Below are positions 22,366-36,634 of a stretch of DNA of 64,000 nucleotides, piece by piece. The DNA comes from Meconema thalassinum (lineage: Eukaryota; Arthropoda; Insecta; Orthoptera; Tettigoniidae). Both the position numbers and the translations under genes were made by a program. Under the pieces are notes generated by a model that saw only the letters and a list, made by a program, of their open reading frames with translations, had not been told where the DNA came from and searched no databases. The stretch covers positions 71,587,947-71,651,946 of the forward strand of contig OX336391.1 in NCBI GenBank assembly GCA_946902985.2. Direction: 5' to 3'. Position 1 is the stretch's first letter; every line of letters starts with the position of its first letter.

Positions 22366-22900
22366 AAAACGGTGAGAGATATCAACATATCATAAGGGGT
22401 AGAAAAGTTGCAAATCACTGAGATCTTACACCTGTAGATTTAACTTTTTTCGATAGGATCGACGCTTCCGGAGATATAACGATTCGAAAAAAAGAATGAA
22501 ATTCACGGCCCCAAAAAAGGAAAATGGTGAGAGATATCAAAAAATCATATGAGTTAAAAAAGTTGCTAATCACTGAGGTCCTAAATTTGTAGATTTTACT
22601 TTGTTCGATACGTTCAACCGTTTCCCAAATATAACTGTTCGAAAAAGAGGAAGAAATTCAGGGCCGCAGAAAATCAAATCGGTGAGAGATATCAACAAAT
22701 CTTAAGGGTTGAAAAAGTTGCTAACCACTGAGATCTTACACCTGTAGATTTAACTTTGTTAGATACGGCCAACCGTTTCCCAGATATAACAGTTCGAATA
22801 AAAGGATGACATTCGGGGCTCCAGAAAAGGAAAACGGTGAGAGATATCAAAACATCATCAGGGGTAAAAAAAAAAGGATGAAATTCAGGGCCCCAAAGAA
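22366..22900 (+). repeat. Half-monomer array
   Basis: Equivalent of 4139-4674. Confidence 0.85.
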
Positions 22901-24634
22901 TGGTCCGGCCATGCACCAATTTTAACGCCCGACAAGAGAGTTCCTGACAGGCCCAATTTCTTTCCCCGTGACACATTTCAGCTCGATATCTTGAAAATTC
23001 CGACCTCTAGTTTGCTAAACGTAAAAAAGTCACGCACATACGTACATTTTCAGGGCCCCCAAGAAAGACAACGCTGAGAGATATAAAAAAATCGTTATGG
23101 GTAAGATCGTTGCATACCGCGGAGATTTAACACTTGTGTATTTAACTTTTTTCGATATGACCAACCGTCTCCGAGATATATCGATTCCAAAAGAGTTTCA
23201 AATTCAGGGCCCCGAAAAAAGATACAGCCCTGCACCGATTTTAACGCCGAAAAATAGGGTTCCTCATAGGCTCTAGCTCTTTTACCGCTCCAAATTACAG
23301 CTTGATATCTTGAAAATTGCGACCTGTACTTTGCTAAACCCAAAAACGTCACGCACATACGCACAATTTCAGGGCCCCAAAAAAAGAAAACGGTGAGAGA
23401 TATCAAAAAATCGTTTTGAGTAAAAAAGTTGCATACCGCGGAGATCTTACACCTGTACCTTTAACGTTTTTCGATACGACCAACCGTTTCCGAGATATAT
23501 CGAATCCAAAAATAAGTTTGAAATTCAGGGCCCCCAAAAAAGATCCGGCCCTGCACCGACTTCAACGCCCAACAACAGGATTCATCACAGTCGCTAACTC
23601 TTTCACCGTACCAAATTTCAGCTTAATATCTTGAAAATGGCGACCAGTACTTAGCTAAACCTAAAAATGTCACGCACCACGGACATTTTCAGGGCCCCAA
23701 AAAAAGAAAACGGTGAGAGATATCAAAAAATCGCTTTGAGTAAAAAACTTGCATACCGCGGAGTTCTTACACCTGTACGTTTAACATTATTCGATACGAC
23801 CAACCGTTTCCGATATATATCGATTCCAAAATACAGTTAGAAATTCAGGGCCCAAAAAAAGATCCGGCCCTGCACCGATTTTAACGCCCAACAATAGGAT
23901 TCGTCACAGTCACTAACTCTTTCACCGTACCAAATTTCAGCTTAATATCTTGAAAATTGCGATCAGTACTTAGCTAAACGCAAAAATGTCACACCCAATG
24001 GACATTTTCCGGGCCCCAAAAAAGAAAACGGTGTGAGATATCAAAAAATCGTTTTGAGTAAAAACGTTGCATGCCGCGGAGATCTTACACCTATACCTTT
24101 AACATTTTTCGATACGATCAACCGTTTCCGAGATATATCGATTCCAAAAAAAAGTTTGAAATTCATGGCCCTCAAAGAAGATCCGGCCCTGCACAGATCT
24201 TAACGCCCAATAACAGGATTCGTCACAGTCACTAACTCTTTCACCGTACCAAATTTCAGCTTAATATCTTGAAAATTGCGACCAGTACATAGCTAAACGC
24301 AAAAATGTCACGCACAATGGACATTTTCAGGGCCCAAAAATAAGAAAAAGGTGAGAGATATCTAAAAATCGTTTTGAGTAAAAAAGTTGCATACCGCGGA
24401 TATCTTACACCTGTACGTTTAACATTTTTCGATACGACCAACCGTTTCCGAGATATATCGATTCAAAAAAATAGGATGAAATTCAGGGCCCCAAAAAAAG
24501 GTCCGGCCCTGGACCGATTTTAACGCCCAACAATAGGGTTCGTCACAGGCCCAAACTCTTTCACCGTACCAATTTGCAGCTCGATATCTTGAAAATTGCG
24601 ACCTGTACTTTGCTAAACGCAAAAACGTCACGCA
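22901..24634 (+). repeat. Monomer block
   Basis: Equivalent of 4675-6407 with the same contracted junctions. Small differences such as GACATTTTCCGGGCCCC near 24001. Confidence 0.86.
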
Positions 24635-25251
24635 CATACGTACATACATACATACATACATACATACATACATACATACATACATACATACATACAGACA
24701 GACAGACTTTTTTTGAAATTTTTTTTTTCGACTCTGGTTCGATTGGTATAGGTTTGAACCGTGGGCGACGCTTGGTTTCCGAGATCTCGAAAAATCCTAC
24801 CACGGCTATATGAAAGCCTATTGGATCTTTAGATCCGGCTTTCATAACAAGTAGGAGTCCACGCAGCACGACCTGCTTTTGATTAGACGGTCGCGCAACA
24901 TTGCGGCGAGCAAGATGGGTAATAATCTCACACAACAACTTCGTTCTGGCAAGGTCTGCGGATTTGCATTTCGGACATTCGACCCGATTGCGAGGAAATG
25001 TAGGAAAATTATAAAATGTTATTCTAGGCAATGCTGACACCATCACATGGTTATGAAAGCCGGACGTCCTCGGAAATGGAAAATATCTTACTGCTGTAAA
25101 TACATGATTCAACTTATTGAAAGGGTTAAAACGGATTATTATAGGTAATTTACCGTAGAATTCAAATAGACCATCAGTTGAATTTTTACCAATTATTATA
25201 TTCATTTGGGCCCCTTTTTTTTTTCAAAGATCAAAAACATTTAATAACATC
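24635..25251. repeat. Insert, gamma subtype, long head
   Basis: 617 bp. The CATA tract is about two units longer than in copy 1, with one extra CAGA; otherwise as 6408-7010. Confidence 0.8.
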
Positions 25252-25760
25252 AAAACGTAGAGAGATAGCCTGTAAAAATATGATAAGGGGTAAAAATGTT
25301 GCTAATCACTGAGTATATTTAACTTTTTTCGATAGGGCATATAACGATTCGAAAAAAAGAATGAAATTCACGGCCCCAAAAAAAGAAAATGGTGAGAGAT
25401 AACAAAAAATCATAAGAGTTAAAAAAGTAGCTAATCACTGACATCCTATATCTGTAGATTTAACTTTTTTCGATACGGCCAACCGTTTCTCAAATATAAC
25501 GGATCGAAAAAAGGAAGAAATTCAGTGCCCCAGAAAATGAAAACGGTGAGAGATATCAAAAAATCATAAGGGTTGAAAAAGTTGCTAATCACTGAGATCT
25601 TACACCTGCAGATTTAACTTTGTTAGACACGGCCAACCGTTTCCCAGATATAACGGTTCGAAAAAAAGGAAGACATTCAGGGCCCCAAAAATGAAAACGG
25701 TGAGAGATATCAAAACATCATAAGGGGTTAAAAAAAGGATGAAATTTAGGGCCCCCCAAA
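25252..25760 (+). repeat. Half-monomer array
   Basis: Equivalent of 7011-7520. Confidence 0.85.
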
Positions 25761-27494
25761 AAGGTCCTGCCTTGCACCGTTTTCCATGCCAAACAATAGG
25801 GTTCGTCACAGGCCACAACTTTTTAACCGTGCCAAATTTCAGCTTGATATCTTGAAAATTGCGACCTGTACTTCTCTAAACCAAGAAATGTCACGCACAA
25901 TGGACATTTTCAGGGCCCCAAATAAGGAAAACGGTGAGAGATATCAAAAAATCGTTTTGAGTAAAAATGTTGCATACTACGGAGATCTTATACCTTTACA
26001 TATAACGTTTTTCGATACGACAAACCCTTTCCGAGATATATCGATTGCAAAAAAAAATTGAAATTCAGGGCCCCCAAAAAAGATCCGGCCCTGCGCCGAT
26101 ATTAACGCCCAACAATAGGATTCGCCACAGTCACTAACTCTTTCACCGTACCAAATTTCAGCATCATATCTTGAAAAATTGCGACCAGTTCTTGGTTAAC
26201 GCAAACATGTCACGCACAATGGACATATTCAGGGCCCCAAAAAAGAAAACGGTGAGAGATATCAAAAAATCTTTTTGAGTAAAAAAGTTGCATACCGCGG
26301 AGATCTTACACCAATACCTTTAACATGTTTCGATACGATCAACCGATTCCGAGATATATCGATTCCAAAAAACATTTAGAAATTCAGGGCCCCCAAAAAA
26401 GATCCGGCCCTGCACCGATTTTAACGCCCAACAATAGGATTCGTCACAGTCACTAACTCTTTCACCGTACCAAATTTCAGCTTAATATCTTGCAAATTGC
26501 GACCAGTACTTAGCTAATCGCAAAAATGTCACACACAATGGACATTTTCAGGGCCCCAAAAAAAGAAAACGGTGAGAGATATCAAAAAATAGTTTTGAGT
26601 AAAAAAGTTGCATACCGTGGAGATCTTACACCTATATATTTAACATTTTTCGATATGATCAACCGTTTCCGACATATATCGATTCCAAAAAAAAGTTTGA
26701 AATTCAGGGCCCCCAAAAAACATCCGGCCCTGCACCGATTTTAACGCCCAACAACAGGATTCGTCACAGTCACTAACTCTTTCACCGTACCAAATTTCAG
26801 CTTAATATCTTGAAAATTGCGACCAGTACATAGCTAAAGGCAAAAATGTCACGCACAATGGACATTTTCAGGGCCCCAAAAAAGAAAACGGTGAGAGATA
26901 TCAAAAAATAGTTTTCAGCAAAATAGTTGCATACCGCAGAGATCTTACACCTATACCTTTAACATTTTTCGATACGATCAACCGTTTCCGAGATATATCG
27001 ATTCCAAAAAAATGTTTGAAATTCAGGGCCCCCAAAAAAGATCCGGCCCTGCACCGATTTTAACGCCCAACAATAGGATTCGTCACAGTCATTAACTCTT
27101 TCACCGTAACAAATGTCAGCTTAATATCTTGAAAATTGCGACCAGTACTTAGCTAAACGCAAAAATGTCACTTACAATGGACATTTTCAGGGCCCCAAAA
27201 AAAGAAAACGGTGAGAGATATCAAAAAATAGTTTTGAGTAAAAAAGTTGCATACGGCGGAGATCTTACACCTATACCTTTAACATTTTTCGATACGACCG
27301 ACCGTTTCCGAGATATTTCGATTCAAAGAAATAGGATGAAATTCAGGGCCCCAAAAAAAGGTCCGGCCCTACACCGATTTTAACGCCCATCAATAGGCTT
27401 CGTCACAGGCCCCAGCTCTTTCACCGTACCAAATTTCAGCTCGATATCTTCAAAATTGCGACCTGTACTTTGCTAAACGCAAAAACTTCACGCA
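25761..27494 (+). repeat. Monomer block
   Basis: Equivalent of 7521-9252. Confidence 0.87.
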
Positions 27495-27986
27495 CATACA
27501 TACATACATACAGACAGACTTTTTCCAATATACCACGGCTATATGAAAGCCTATAGGATCTTTAGATCCGGCTTTCATAACAAGTAGGAGTCCACGCAGC
27601 ACGACCTGCTTTTGATGAGACGGTGGCGCAGCAGCAAGGGGCCAGCAAGAGGGGTTATAATCTCAAACAACAACTTCGTTGGCGGCAAGGCCTGCGGAAT
27701 TGCATTTCGAACCATCGACCCGATTGCGAGGAAATGTAGGAAAATTATAAAATGTTATTGTAGGCAATGCTGACACCATCACATGGTTATGAAAGCCGGA
27801 CGTCCTCGGAAGTGGAAAATATCTTACAGCTGTAAATAAATGATTCAACTTATTGAAAAGGTTAAAAAGAGTTATTATAGATAATTTTCCGTAGATTTCA
27901 ATTAGACCATCAGATGAATTTTTACCAGTTATTATATACATTTGGGCCCCATTTTTTTTTCAAAAACAAAAATCATTTAATAACAT
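27495..27986. repeat. Insert, beta subtype, short head
   Basis: 492 bp; equivalent of 9253-9744; poly-T followed by CAAAAACAAAAATC. Confidence 0.8.
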
Positions 27987-28274
27987 AAAAACGGCGAGGG
28001 ATATCAAAATATGATAAGGGGTAGAAAAGTTGCAAATCACTGAGATCTTACACCTGTAGATTTAACTTTTTTCGATAGGATCGACGCTTTCCAAGATATA
28101 TCGATTCGAAAAAAAGAATGAAATTCACGGCCCCCAAAGAAGGAAAATGGTGAGAGATATCAAAAAATCATAAGAGTTAAAAAAGTTGCTAATCGCTGAG
28201 ATCCTATATCTGTAGATTTTACTTTCCCAAATATAACGGTTCAAAAAAAGTTTGAAATTCAGGGCCCACAAAAA
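27987..28274 (+). repeat. Short half-monomer array
   Basis: Two A halves as at 9745-10031, here joined to CAGGGCCCACAAAAAAGATC. Confidence 0.82.
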
Positions 28275-30008
28275 AGATCCGGCCCTGCGCCGATATTAAC
28301 GCCCAACAATAGGATTCGTCACAGTCACTAACTCTTTCACCGTACCAAATTTCAGCTTAATATCCTGAAAATTGCGACCAGTACTTAGCTAAACGCAAAA
28401 ATGTCACGCACAATGGACATATTCAGGGCCCAAAAAAAAGAAAACGGTGAGAGATATCAAAAATAAATTTGAGTAAAAAAGTTGCATACCGCGGAGATCT
28501 TACACCTATACATTTAACATTTTTCGATACGATCAACCGTTTCCGAGATATATCGATTCCAAAGAAAAACTTGAAATTCAGGGCCCCCAACAAAGATTCG
28601 GCCTTGCACTATTTTAACGCCCTACAATAGGGTTCGTCACAGTCAATAACTCTTTCACCGTACCAAATTTCAGCTTAATATCTTGAAAATTGCGACCAGT
28701 ACTTATCTAAACGCAAAAATGTCACGCACAATGGACATATTCAGGACCCCAAAAAAAGAAAACGGTGAGAGATATCAAAAAATAGTTTTGAGTAAAAAAG
28801 TTGCATACCGCGGAGATCTTACACCTATATATTTAACATTTTTCGATACGACCGACCGTTTCCGAGATATATCGATTCCAAAAAAATGTTTGAAATTCAG
28901 GGCCCCCCAAAAAGATCCGGCCCTGCACCGATTTTAACGCCCAACAATAGGGTTCGTCACAGTCACTAACTCTTTCACCGTACCAAATTTCAGCTTAATA
29001 TCTTGAAAATTGCGACCAGTACTTAGCTAAATGCAAAAATGTCACACACAATGGACATTTTCAGGGCCCCAGATAAAGAAAACGGTGAGAGATATCAAAA
29101 AATCGTTTTGACTGAAACAGTTGCATACCGCGGAGATCTTACACCTATACGTTTAACATTTTTCGATACGATCAACCGTTTCCGAGATATATCGATTCCG
29201 AAAAAAAGTTTGAAATTCAGGGTCCTCAAAAAAGATCCGGCCCTGCACCGATTTTAACGCCCAACAACAGGATTCGTCACAGTCACTAACTCTTTCATCG
29301 TACCAAATTTCAGCTTAATATCTTGAAAATTGCGACCAGTACTTAGCTAAACGCAAAAATGTCACGCACAATGGACATTTTCAGGACCCCAAAAAAAGAA
29401 AACGGTGAGAGATATCAAAAAATCGTTTTGAGTAAGAAAGTTGCATACTGCGGAGATCTTACACCTATACCTTTAACATTTTTCGATACGACCAACCGTT
29501 TCCGAGATATATCGATTCCAAAAAAAATTTTGAAATTCAGGGCCCCCAAAAAAGATCCGGCCCTGCACCGATTTTAACGCCCAACAATAGGTTTCGTCAT
29601 AGTCACTAACTCTTTCATCGTACCAAATTTCAGCATAATATCTTGAAAATTGCGACCAGTACTTAGCTAAACGCAAAAATGTCACGCACAATTGACATTT
29701 TCAGGGCCCCAAAAAAAGAAAACGGTGAGAGATATCAAAAAATCATTATGAGTAAAAAAGTTGCATACCGCGGAGATCTTACACCCGTAGATTTAACGTT
29801 TTTCGATACGACCAGCCGTTTCCAAGATATATCGATTCAAAAAAATAGGATGAAATTCAGGGCCCCAAAAAAAAGTCCGGCCCTGGACCGATTTTAACGC
29901 CCAACAATAGGGTACGTCACAGGCCCAAACTCTTTCACCGTACCAAACTTCAGCTCGATATCTTGAAAATTGCGACCTGTACTTTGCTAAACGCAAAAAC
30001 TTCACGCA

Positions 30009-30500
30009 CATACATACATACATACAGACAGACTTTTTCCAATATACCACGGCTATATGAAAGCCTATAGGATCTTTAGATCTGGCTTTCATAACAAGTA
30101 GGAGTCCACGCAGCACGACCTGCTTTTGATGAGACGGTGGCGCAGCAGCAAGGGGCCAGCAAGAGGGGTTATAATCTCAAACAACAACTTCGTTGGCGGC
30201 AAGGCCTGCGGAATTGCATTTCGAACCATCGACCCGATTGCGAGGAAATGTAGGAAAATTATAAAATGTTATTGTAGGCAATGCTGACACCATCACATGG
30301 TTATGAAAGCCGGACGTCCTCGGAAGTGGAAAATATCTTACAGCTGTAAATAAATGATTCAACTTATTGAAAAGGTTAAAAAGAGTTATTATAGATAATT
30401 TTCCGTAGATTTCAATTAGACCATCAGATGAATTTTTACCAGTTATTATATACATTTGGGCCCCATTTTTTTTTCAAAAACCAAAATCATTTAATAACAT
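30009..30500. repeat. Insert, beta subtype, short head
   Basis: 492 bp, in unit 2. Hairpin inner stem carries AGATCT in place of AGATCC. Confidence 0.8.
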
Positions 30501-30789
30501 AAAAACGGCGAGGGATATCAAAATATGATAAGGGGTAGAAAAGTTGCAAATCACTGAGATCTTACACCTGTAGATTTAACTTTTTTCGATAGGATCGACG
30601 CTTTCCAAGATATATCGATTCGAAAAAAAGAATGAAATTCACGGCCCCCAAAGAAGGAAAATGGTGAGAGATATCAAAAAATCATAAGAGTTAAAAAAGT
30701 TGCTAATCGCTGAGATCCTATATCTGTAGATTTTACTTTCCCAAATATAACGGTTCAAAAAAAGTTTGAAATTCAGGGCCCACAAAAAA
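30501..30789 (+). repeat. Short half-monomer array
   Basis: Unit 2 copy of 27987-28274. Confidence 0.82.
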
Positions 30790-32202
30790 GATCCGGCCCT
30801 GCGCCGATATTAACGCCCAACAATAGGATTCGTCACAGTCACTAACTCTTTCACCGTACCAAATTTCAGCTTAATATCCTGAAAATTGCGACCAGTACTT
30901 AGCTAAACGCAAAAATGTCACGCACAATGGACATATTCAGGGCCCAAAAAAAAGAAAACGGTGAGAGATATCAAAAATAAATTTGAGTAAAAAAGTTGCA
31001 TACCGCGGAGATCTTACACCTATACATTTAACATTTTTCGATACGATCAACCGTTTCCGAGATATATCGATTCCAAAGAAAAACTTGAAATTCAGGGCCC
31101 CCAACAAAGATTCGGCCTTGCACTATTTTAACGCCCTACAATAGGGTTCGTCACAGTCAATAACTCTTTCACCGTACCAAATTTCAGCTTAATATCTTGA
31201 AAATTGCGACCAGTACTTAGCTAAATGCAAAAATGTCACACACAATGGACATTTTCAGGGCCCCAGATAAAGAAAACGGTGAGAGATATCAAAAAATCGT
31301 TTTGACTGAAACAGTTGCATACCGCGGAGATCTTACACCTATACGTTTAACATTTTTCGATACGATCAACCGTTTCCGAGATATATCGATTCCGAAAAAA
31401 AGTTTGAAATTCAGGGTCCTCAAAAAAGATCCGGCCCTGCACCGATTTTAACGCCCAACAACAGGATTCGTCACAGTCACTAACTCTTTCATCGTACCAA
31501 ATTTCAGCTTAATATCTTGAAAATTGCGACCAGTACTTAGCTAAACGCAAAAATGTCACGCACAATGGACATTTTCAGGACCCCAAAAAAAGAAAACGGT
31601 GAGAGATATCAAAAAATCGTTTTGAGTAAGAAAGTTGCATACTGCGGAGATCTTACACCTATACCTTTAACATTTTTCGATACGACCAACCGTTTCCGAG
31701 ATATATCGATTCCAAAAAAAATTTTGAAATTCAGGGCCCCCAAAAAAGATCCGGCCCTGCACCGATTTTAACGCCCAACAATAGGTTTCGTCATAGTCAC
31801 TAACTCTTTCATCGTACCAAATTTCAGCATAATATCTTGAAAATTGCGACCAGTACTTAGCTAAACGCAAAAATGTCACGCACAATTGACATTTTCAGGG
31901 CCCCAAAAAAAGAAAACGGTGAGAGATATCAAAAAATCATTATGAGTAAAAAAGTTGCATACCGCGGAGATCTTACACCCGTAGATTTAACGTTTTTCGA
32001 TACGACCAGCCGTTTCCAAGATATATCGATTCAAAAAAATAGGATGAAATTCAGGGCCCCAAAAAAAAGTCCGGCCCTGGACCGATTTTAACGCCCAACA
32101 ATAGGGTTCGTCACAGGCCCAAACTCTTTCACCGTACCAAACTTCAGCTCGATATCTTGAAAATTGCGACCTGTACTTTGCTAAACGCAAAAACTTCACG
32201 CA

Positions 32203-32694
32203 CATACATACATACATACAGACAGACTTTTTCCAATATACCACGGCTATATGAAAGCCTATAGGATCTTTAGATCTGGCTTTCATAACAAGTAGGAGTC
32301 CACGCAGCACGACCTGCTTTTGATGAGACGGTGGCGCAGCAGCAAGGGGCCAGCAAGAGGGGTTATAATCTCAAACAACAACTTCGTTGGCGGCAAGGCC
32401 TGCGGAATTGCATTTCGAACCATCGACCCGATTGCGAGGAAATGTAGGAAAATTATAAAATGTTATTGTAGGCAATGCTGACACCATCACATGGTTATGA
32501 AAGCCGGACGTCCTCGGAAGTGGAAAATATCTTACAGCTGTAAATAAATGATTCAACTTATTGAAAAGGTTAAAAAGAGTTATTATAGATAATTTTCCGT
32601 AGATTTCAATTAGACCATCAGATGAATTTTTACCAGTTATTATATACATTTGGGCCCCATTTTTTTTTCAAAAACCTAAATCATTTAATAACAT
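32203..32694. repeat. Insert, beta subtype, short head
   Basis: 492 bp, in unit 3; shares the hairpin change of 30009-30500. Confidence 0.8.
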
Positions 32695-32982
32695 AAAAAC
32701 GGCGAGGGATATCAAAATATGATAAGGGGTAGAAAAGTTGCAAATCACTGAGATCTTACACCTGTAGATTTAACTTTTTTCGATAGGATCGACGCTTTCC
32801 AAGATATATCGATTCGAAAAAAAGAATGAAATTCACGGCCCCCAAAGAAGGAAAATGGTGAGAGATATCAAAAAATCATAAGAGTTAAAAAAGTTGCTAA
32901 TCGCTGAGATCCTATATCTGTAGATTTTACTTTCCCAAATATAACGGTTCAAAAAAAGTTTGAAATTCAGGGCCCACAAAAA
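32695..32982 (+). repeat. Short half-monomer array
   Basis: Unit 3 copy of 27987-28274. Confidence 0.82.
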
Positions 32983-34716
32983 AGATCCGGCCCTGCGCCG
33001 ATATTAACGCCCAACAATAGGATTCGTCACAGTCACTAACTCTTTCACCGTACCAAATTTCAGCTTAATATCCTGAAAATTGCGACCAGTACTTAGCTAA
33101 ACGCAAAAATGTCACGCACAATGGACATATTCAGGGCCCAAAAAAAAGAAAACGGTGAGAGATATCAAAAATAAATTTGAGTAAAAAAGTTGCATACCGC
33201 GGAGATCTTACACCTATACCTTTAACATTTTTCGATACGATCAACTTTTTCCGAGATATATCGATTCCAAAGAAAAACTTGAAATTCAGGGCCCCCAACA
33301 AAGATTCGGCCTTGCACTATTTTAACGCCCTACAATAGGGTTCGTCACAGTCAATAACTCTTTCACCGTACCAAATTTCAGCTTAATATCTTGAAAATTG
33401 CGACCAGTACTTATCTAAACGCAAAAATGTCACGCACAATGGACATATTCAGGACCCCAAAAAAAGAAAACGGTGAGAGATATCAAAAAATAGTTTTGAG
33501 TAAAAAAGTTGCATACCGCGGAGATCTTACACCTATATATTTAACATTTTTCGATACGACCGACCGTTTCCGAGATATATCGATTCCAAAAAAATGTTTG
33601 AAATTCAGGGCCCCCCAAAAAGATCCGGCCCTGCACCGATTTTAACGCCCAACAATAGGGTTCGTCACAGTCACTAACTCTTTCACCGTACCAAATTTCA
33701 GCTTAATATCTTGAAAATTGCGACCAGTACTTAGCTAAATGCAAAAATGTCACACACAATGGACATTTTCAGGGCCCCAGATAAAGAAAACGGTGAGAGA
33801 TATCAAAAAATCGTTTTGACTGAAACAGTTGCATACCGCGGAGATCTTACACCTATACGTTTAACATTTTTCGATACGATCAACCGTTTCCGAGATATAT
33901 CGATTCCGAAAAAAAGTTTGAAATTCAGGGTCCTCAAAAAAGATCCAGCCCTGCACCGATTTTAACGCCCAACAACAGGATTCGTCACAGTCACTAACTC
34001 TTTCATCGTACCAAATTTCAGCTTAATATCTTGAAAATTGCGACCAGTACTTAGCTAAACGCAAAAATGTCACGCACAATGGACATTTTCAGGACCCCAA
34101 AAAAAGAAAACGGTGAGAGATATCAAAAAATCGTTTTGAGTAAGAAAGTTGCATACTGCGGAGATCTTACACCTATACCTTTAACATTTTTCGATACGAC
34201 CAACCGTTTCCGAGATATATCGATTCCAAAAAAAATTTTGAAATTCAGGGCCCCCAAAAAAGATCCGGCCCTGCACCGATTTTAACGCCCAACAATAGGT
34301 TTCGTCATAGTCACTAACTCTTTCATCGTACCAAATTTCAGCATAATATCTTGAAAATTGCGACCAGTACTTAGCTAAACGCAAAAATGTCACGCACAAT
34401 GGACATTTTCAGGGCCCCAAAAAAAGAAAACGGTGAGAGATATCAAAAAATCATTATGAGTAAAAAAGTTGCATACCGCGGAGATCTTACACCCGTAGAT
34501 TTAACGTTTTTCGATACGACCAGCCGTTTCCAAGATATATCGATTCAAAAAAATAGGATGAAATTCAGGGCCCCAAAAAAAAGTCCGGCCCTGGACCGAT
34601 TTTAACGCCCAACAATAGGGTTCGTCACAGGCCCAAACTCTTTCACCGTACCAAACTTCAGCTCGATATCTTGAAAATTGCGACCTGTACTTTGCAAAAC
34701 GCAAAAACGTCACGCA

Positions 34717-35325
34717 CATACGTACATACATACATACATACATACATACATACATACATACATACATACAGACAGACTTTTTTTGAATTTTTTTTTTTTT
34801 CGACTCTGATTCGATTGGTATAGGTTTGAAACGTGGGCGACGCTTAGTTTCCGAGATCTCGAAAAATCCTACCACGGCTATATGAAAGCCTATAGGATCT
34901 TTAGATCCGGCTTTCATAACAAGTAGGAGTCCACGCAGCACGACCTGCTTTTGATGAGACGGTGGCGCAGCAGCAAGGGGCCAGCAAGAGGGGTTATAAT
35001 CTCAAACAACAACTTCGTTGGTGGCAAGGCCTGCGGATTTGCATTTCGGACCTTCGACCCGATTGCAAGGAAATGTAGGAAAATTATAAAATGTTATTCT
35101 AGGCAATGCTGAGACCATCACATGGTTATGAAAGCCGGACGTCCTCGGAAGTGGAAAATATCTTACTGCTGTAAATACATGATTCAACTTATTGAAAAGG
35201 TTAAAACGAGTAATTATAGATAATTTTCCGTAGAATTTAATTAGACCATAAGTTGAATTTTTACCAGATGTTATATACATTTGGGCTCCATTTTTTTTTC
35301 AAAAACCAAAACATTTAATAACATC
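34717..35325. repeat. Insert, alpha subtype, long head
   Basis: 609 bp; equivalent of 11767-12368 with a slightly longer CATA tract and poly-T run. Confidence 0.8.
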
Positions 35326-35859
35326 AAAACGGTGAGAGATATCAACATATCATAAGGGGTAGAAAAGTTGCAAATCACTGAGATCCTACACCTGTAGATT
35401 TAACTTTTTTCGATAGGATCGACGCTTCCGGAGATATAACGATTCGAAAAAAAGAATGAAATTCACGGCCCCAAAAAAGGAAAATGGTGAGAGATATCAA
35501 AAAATCACATGAGTTAAAAAAGTTGCTTATCACTGAGGTCCTAAATTTGTAGATTTTACTTTGTTCGATACGTTCAACCGTTTCCCAAATATAACTGTTC
35601 GAAAAAGAGGAAGAAATTCAGGGCCGCAGAAAATCAAATCGGTGAGAGATATCAAAAAATCTTAAGGGTTGAAAAAGTTGCTAACCACTGAGATCTTACA
35701 CCTGTAGATTTAACTTTGTTAGATACGGCCAACCGTTTCCCAGATATAACAGTTCGAAAAAAAGGATGACATTCGGGGCTCCAGAAAAGGAAAACGGCGA
35801 GAGATATCAAAACATCATCAGGGGTAAAAAAAAGGATGAAATTCAGGGCCCCAAAGAAT
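35326..35859 (+). repeat. Half-monomer array
   Basis: Equivalent of 12369-12902. Confidence 0.85.
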
Positions 35860-36634
35860 GGTCCGGCCATGCACCAATTTTAACGCCCGACCATAGAGTT
35901 CCTGACAGGCCCAATTTCTTTCCCCGTGACACATTTCAGCTCGATATCTTGAAAATTCCGACCTCTAGTTTGCTAAACGTAAAAAAGTCACGCACATACG
36001 TACATTTTCAGGGCCCCCAAGAAAGACAACGCTGAGAGATATCAAAAAATCGTTATGGGTAAGATCGTTGCATACCGCGGAGATTTAACACTTGTGTATT
36101 TAACTTTTTTCGATATGACCAACCGTCTCCGAGATATATCGATTCCAAAAGAGTTTCAAATTCAGGGACCCGAAAAAAGATACAGCCCTGCACCGATTTT
36201 AACGCCGAAAAATAGGGTTCCTCATAGGCTCTAGCTCTTTTACCGCTCCAAATTACAGCTTGATATCTTGAAAATTGCGACCTGTACTTTGCTAAACCCA
36301 AAAACGTCACGCACATACGCACAATTTCAGGGCCCCCAAAAAAGAAAACGGTGAGAGATATCAAAAAATCGTTTTGAGTAAAAAAGTTGCATACCGCGGA
36401 GGTCTTGCACCTGTACATTTAACATTTTTCGATACGACCTACCGTTTCCAGGATATATCGATTCAAAAAAATAGGATGAAATTAAGGGCCCCAAAAAAAG
36501 ATCCGGCCCTACACTGATTTTAACGTCCTACAAAAGGGTTCGTCACAGGACCTAACTCTTTCACCGTACCAAATTTCAGCTCGATATCTTGAAAATTGCG
36601 ACCTGTACTTTGCTAAACGCAAAAACGTCACGCA
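35860..36634 (+). repeat. Monomer block, about 2.4 monomers
   Basis: Equivalent of 12903-13677. Carries CAGGGACCCG (about 36163), a marker shared with the 3.5-kb units of copy 3 but not with 13203. Confidence 0.86.

Larger units (their letters stand above)
27495..30008. repeat. Copy 2 triplicated block, unit 1 (2514 bp)
   Basis: Beta insert (27495-27986), two half-monomers (27987-28274), then monomers ending in class 2. Same length as the single copies at 9253-11766 and 48188-50701. Carries GTTTCGTCATAGTCAC and ACTGAAACAG, changes shared by all three units here but absent from the single copies in copies 1 and 3. Confidence 0.9.
30009..32202. repeat. Copy 2 triplicated block, unit 2 (2194 bp)
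   Basis: Exactly 320 bp shorter than unit 1: the 28719-type monomer (CAGGACCCC with CCAAAAAAATGTTTGAAATT) is missing. Its beta insert shares the hairpin change TTAGATCTGGCTTTC with unit 3. Confidence 0.9.
32203..34716. repeat. Copy 2 triplicated block, unit 3 (2514 bp)
   Basis: Has all monomers, and ends at a long-head alpha insert as in copies 1 and 3, whereas units 1 and 2 end at short-head beta inserts. Its last monomer keeps ACAATGGAC where units 1 and 2 have ACAATTGAC. Confidence 0.9.
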
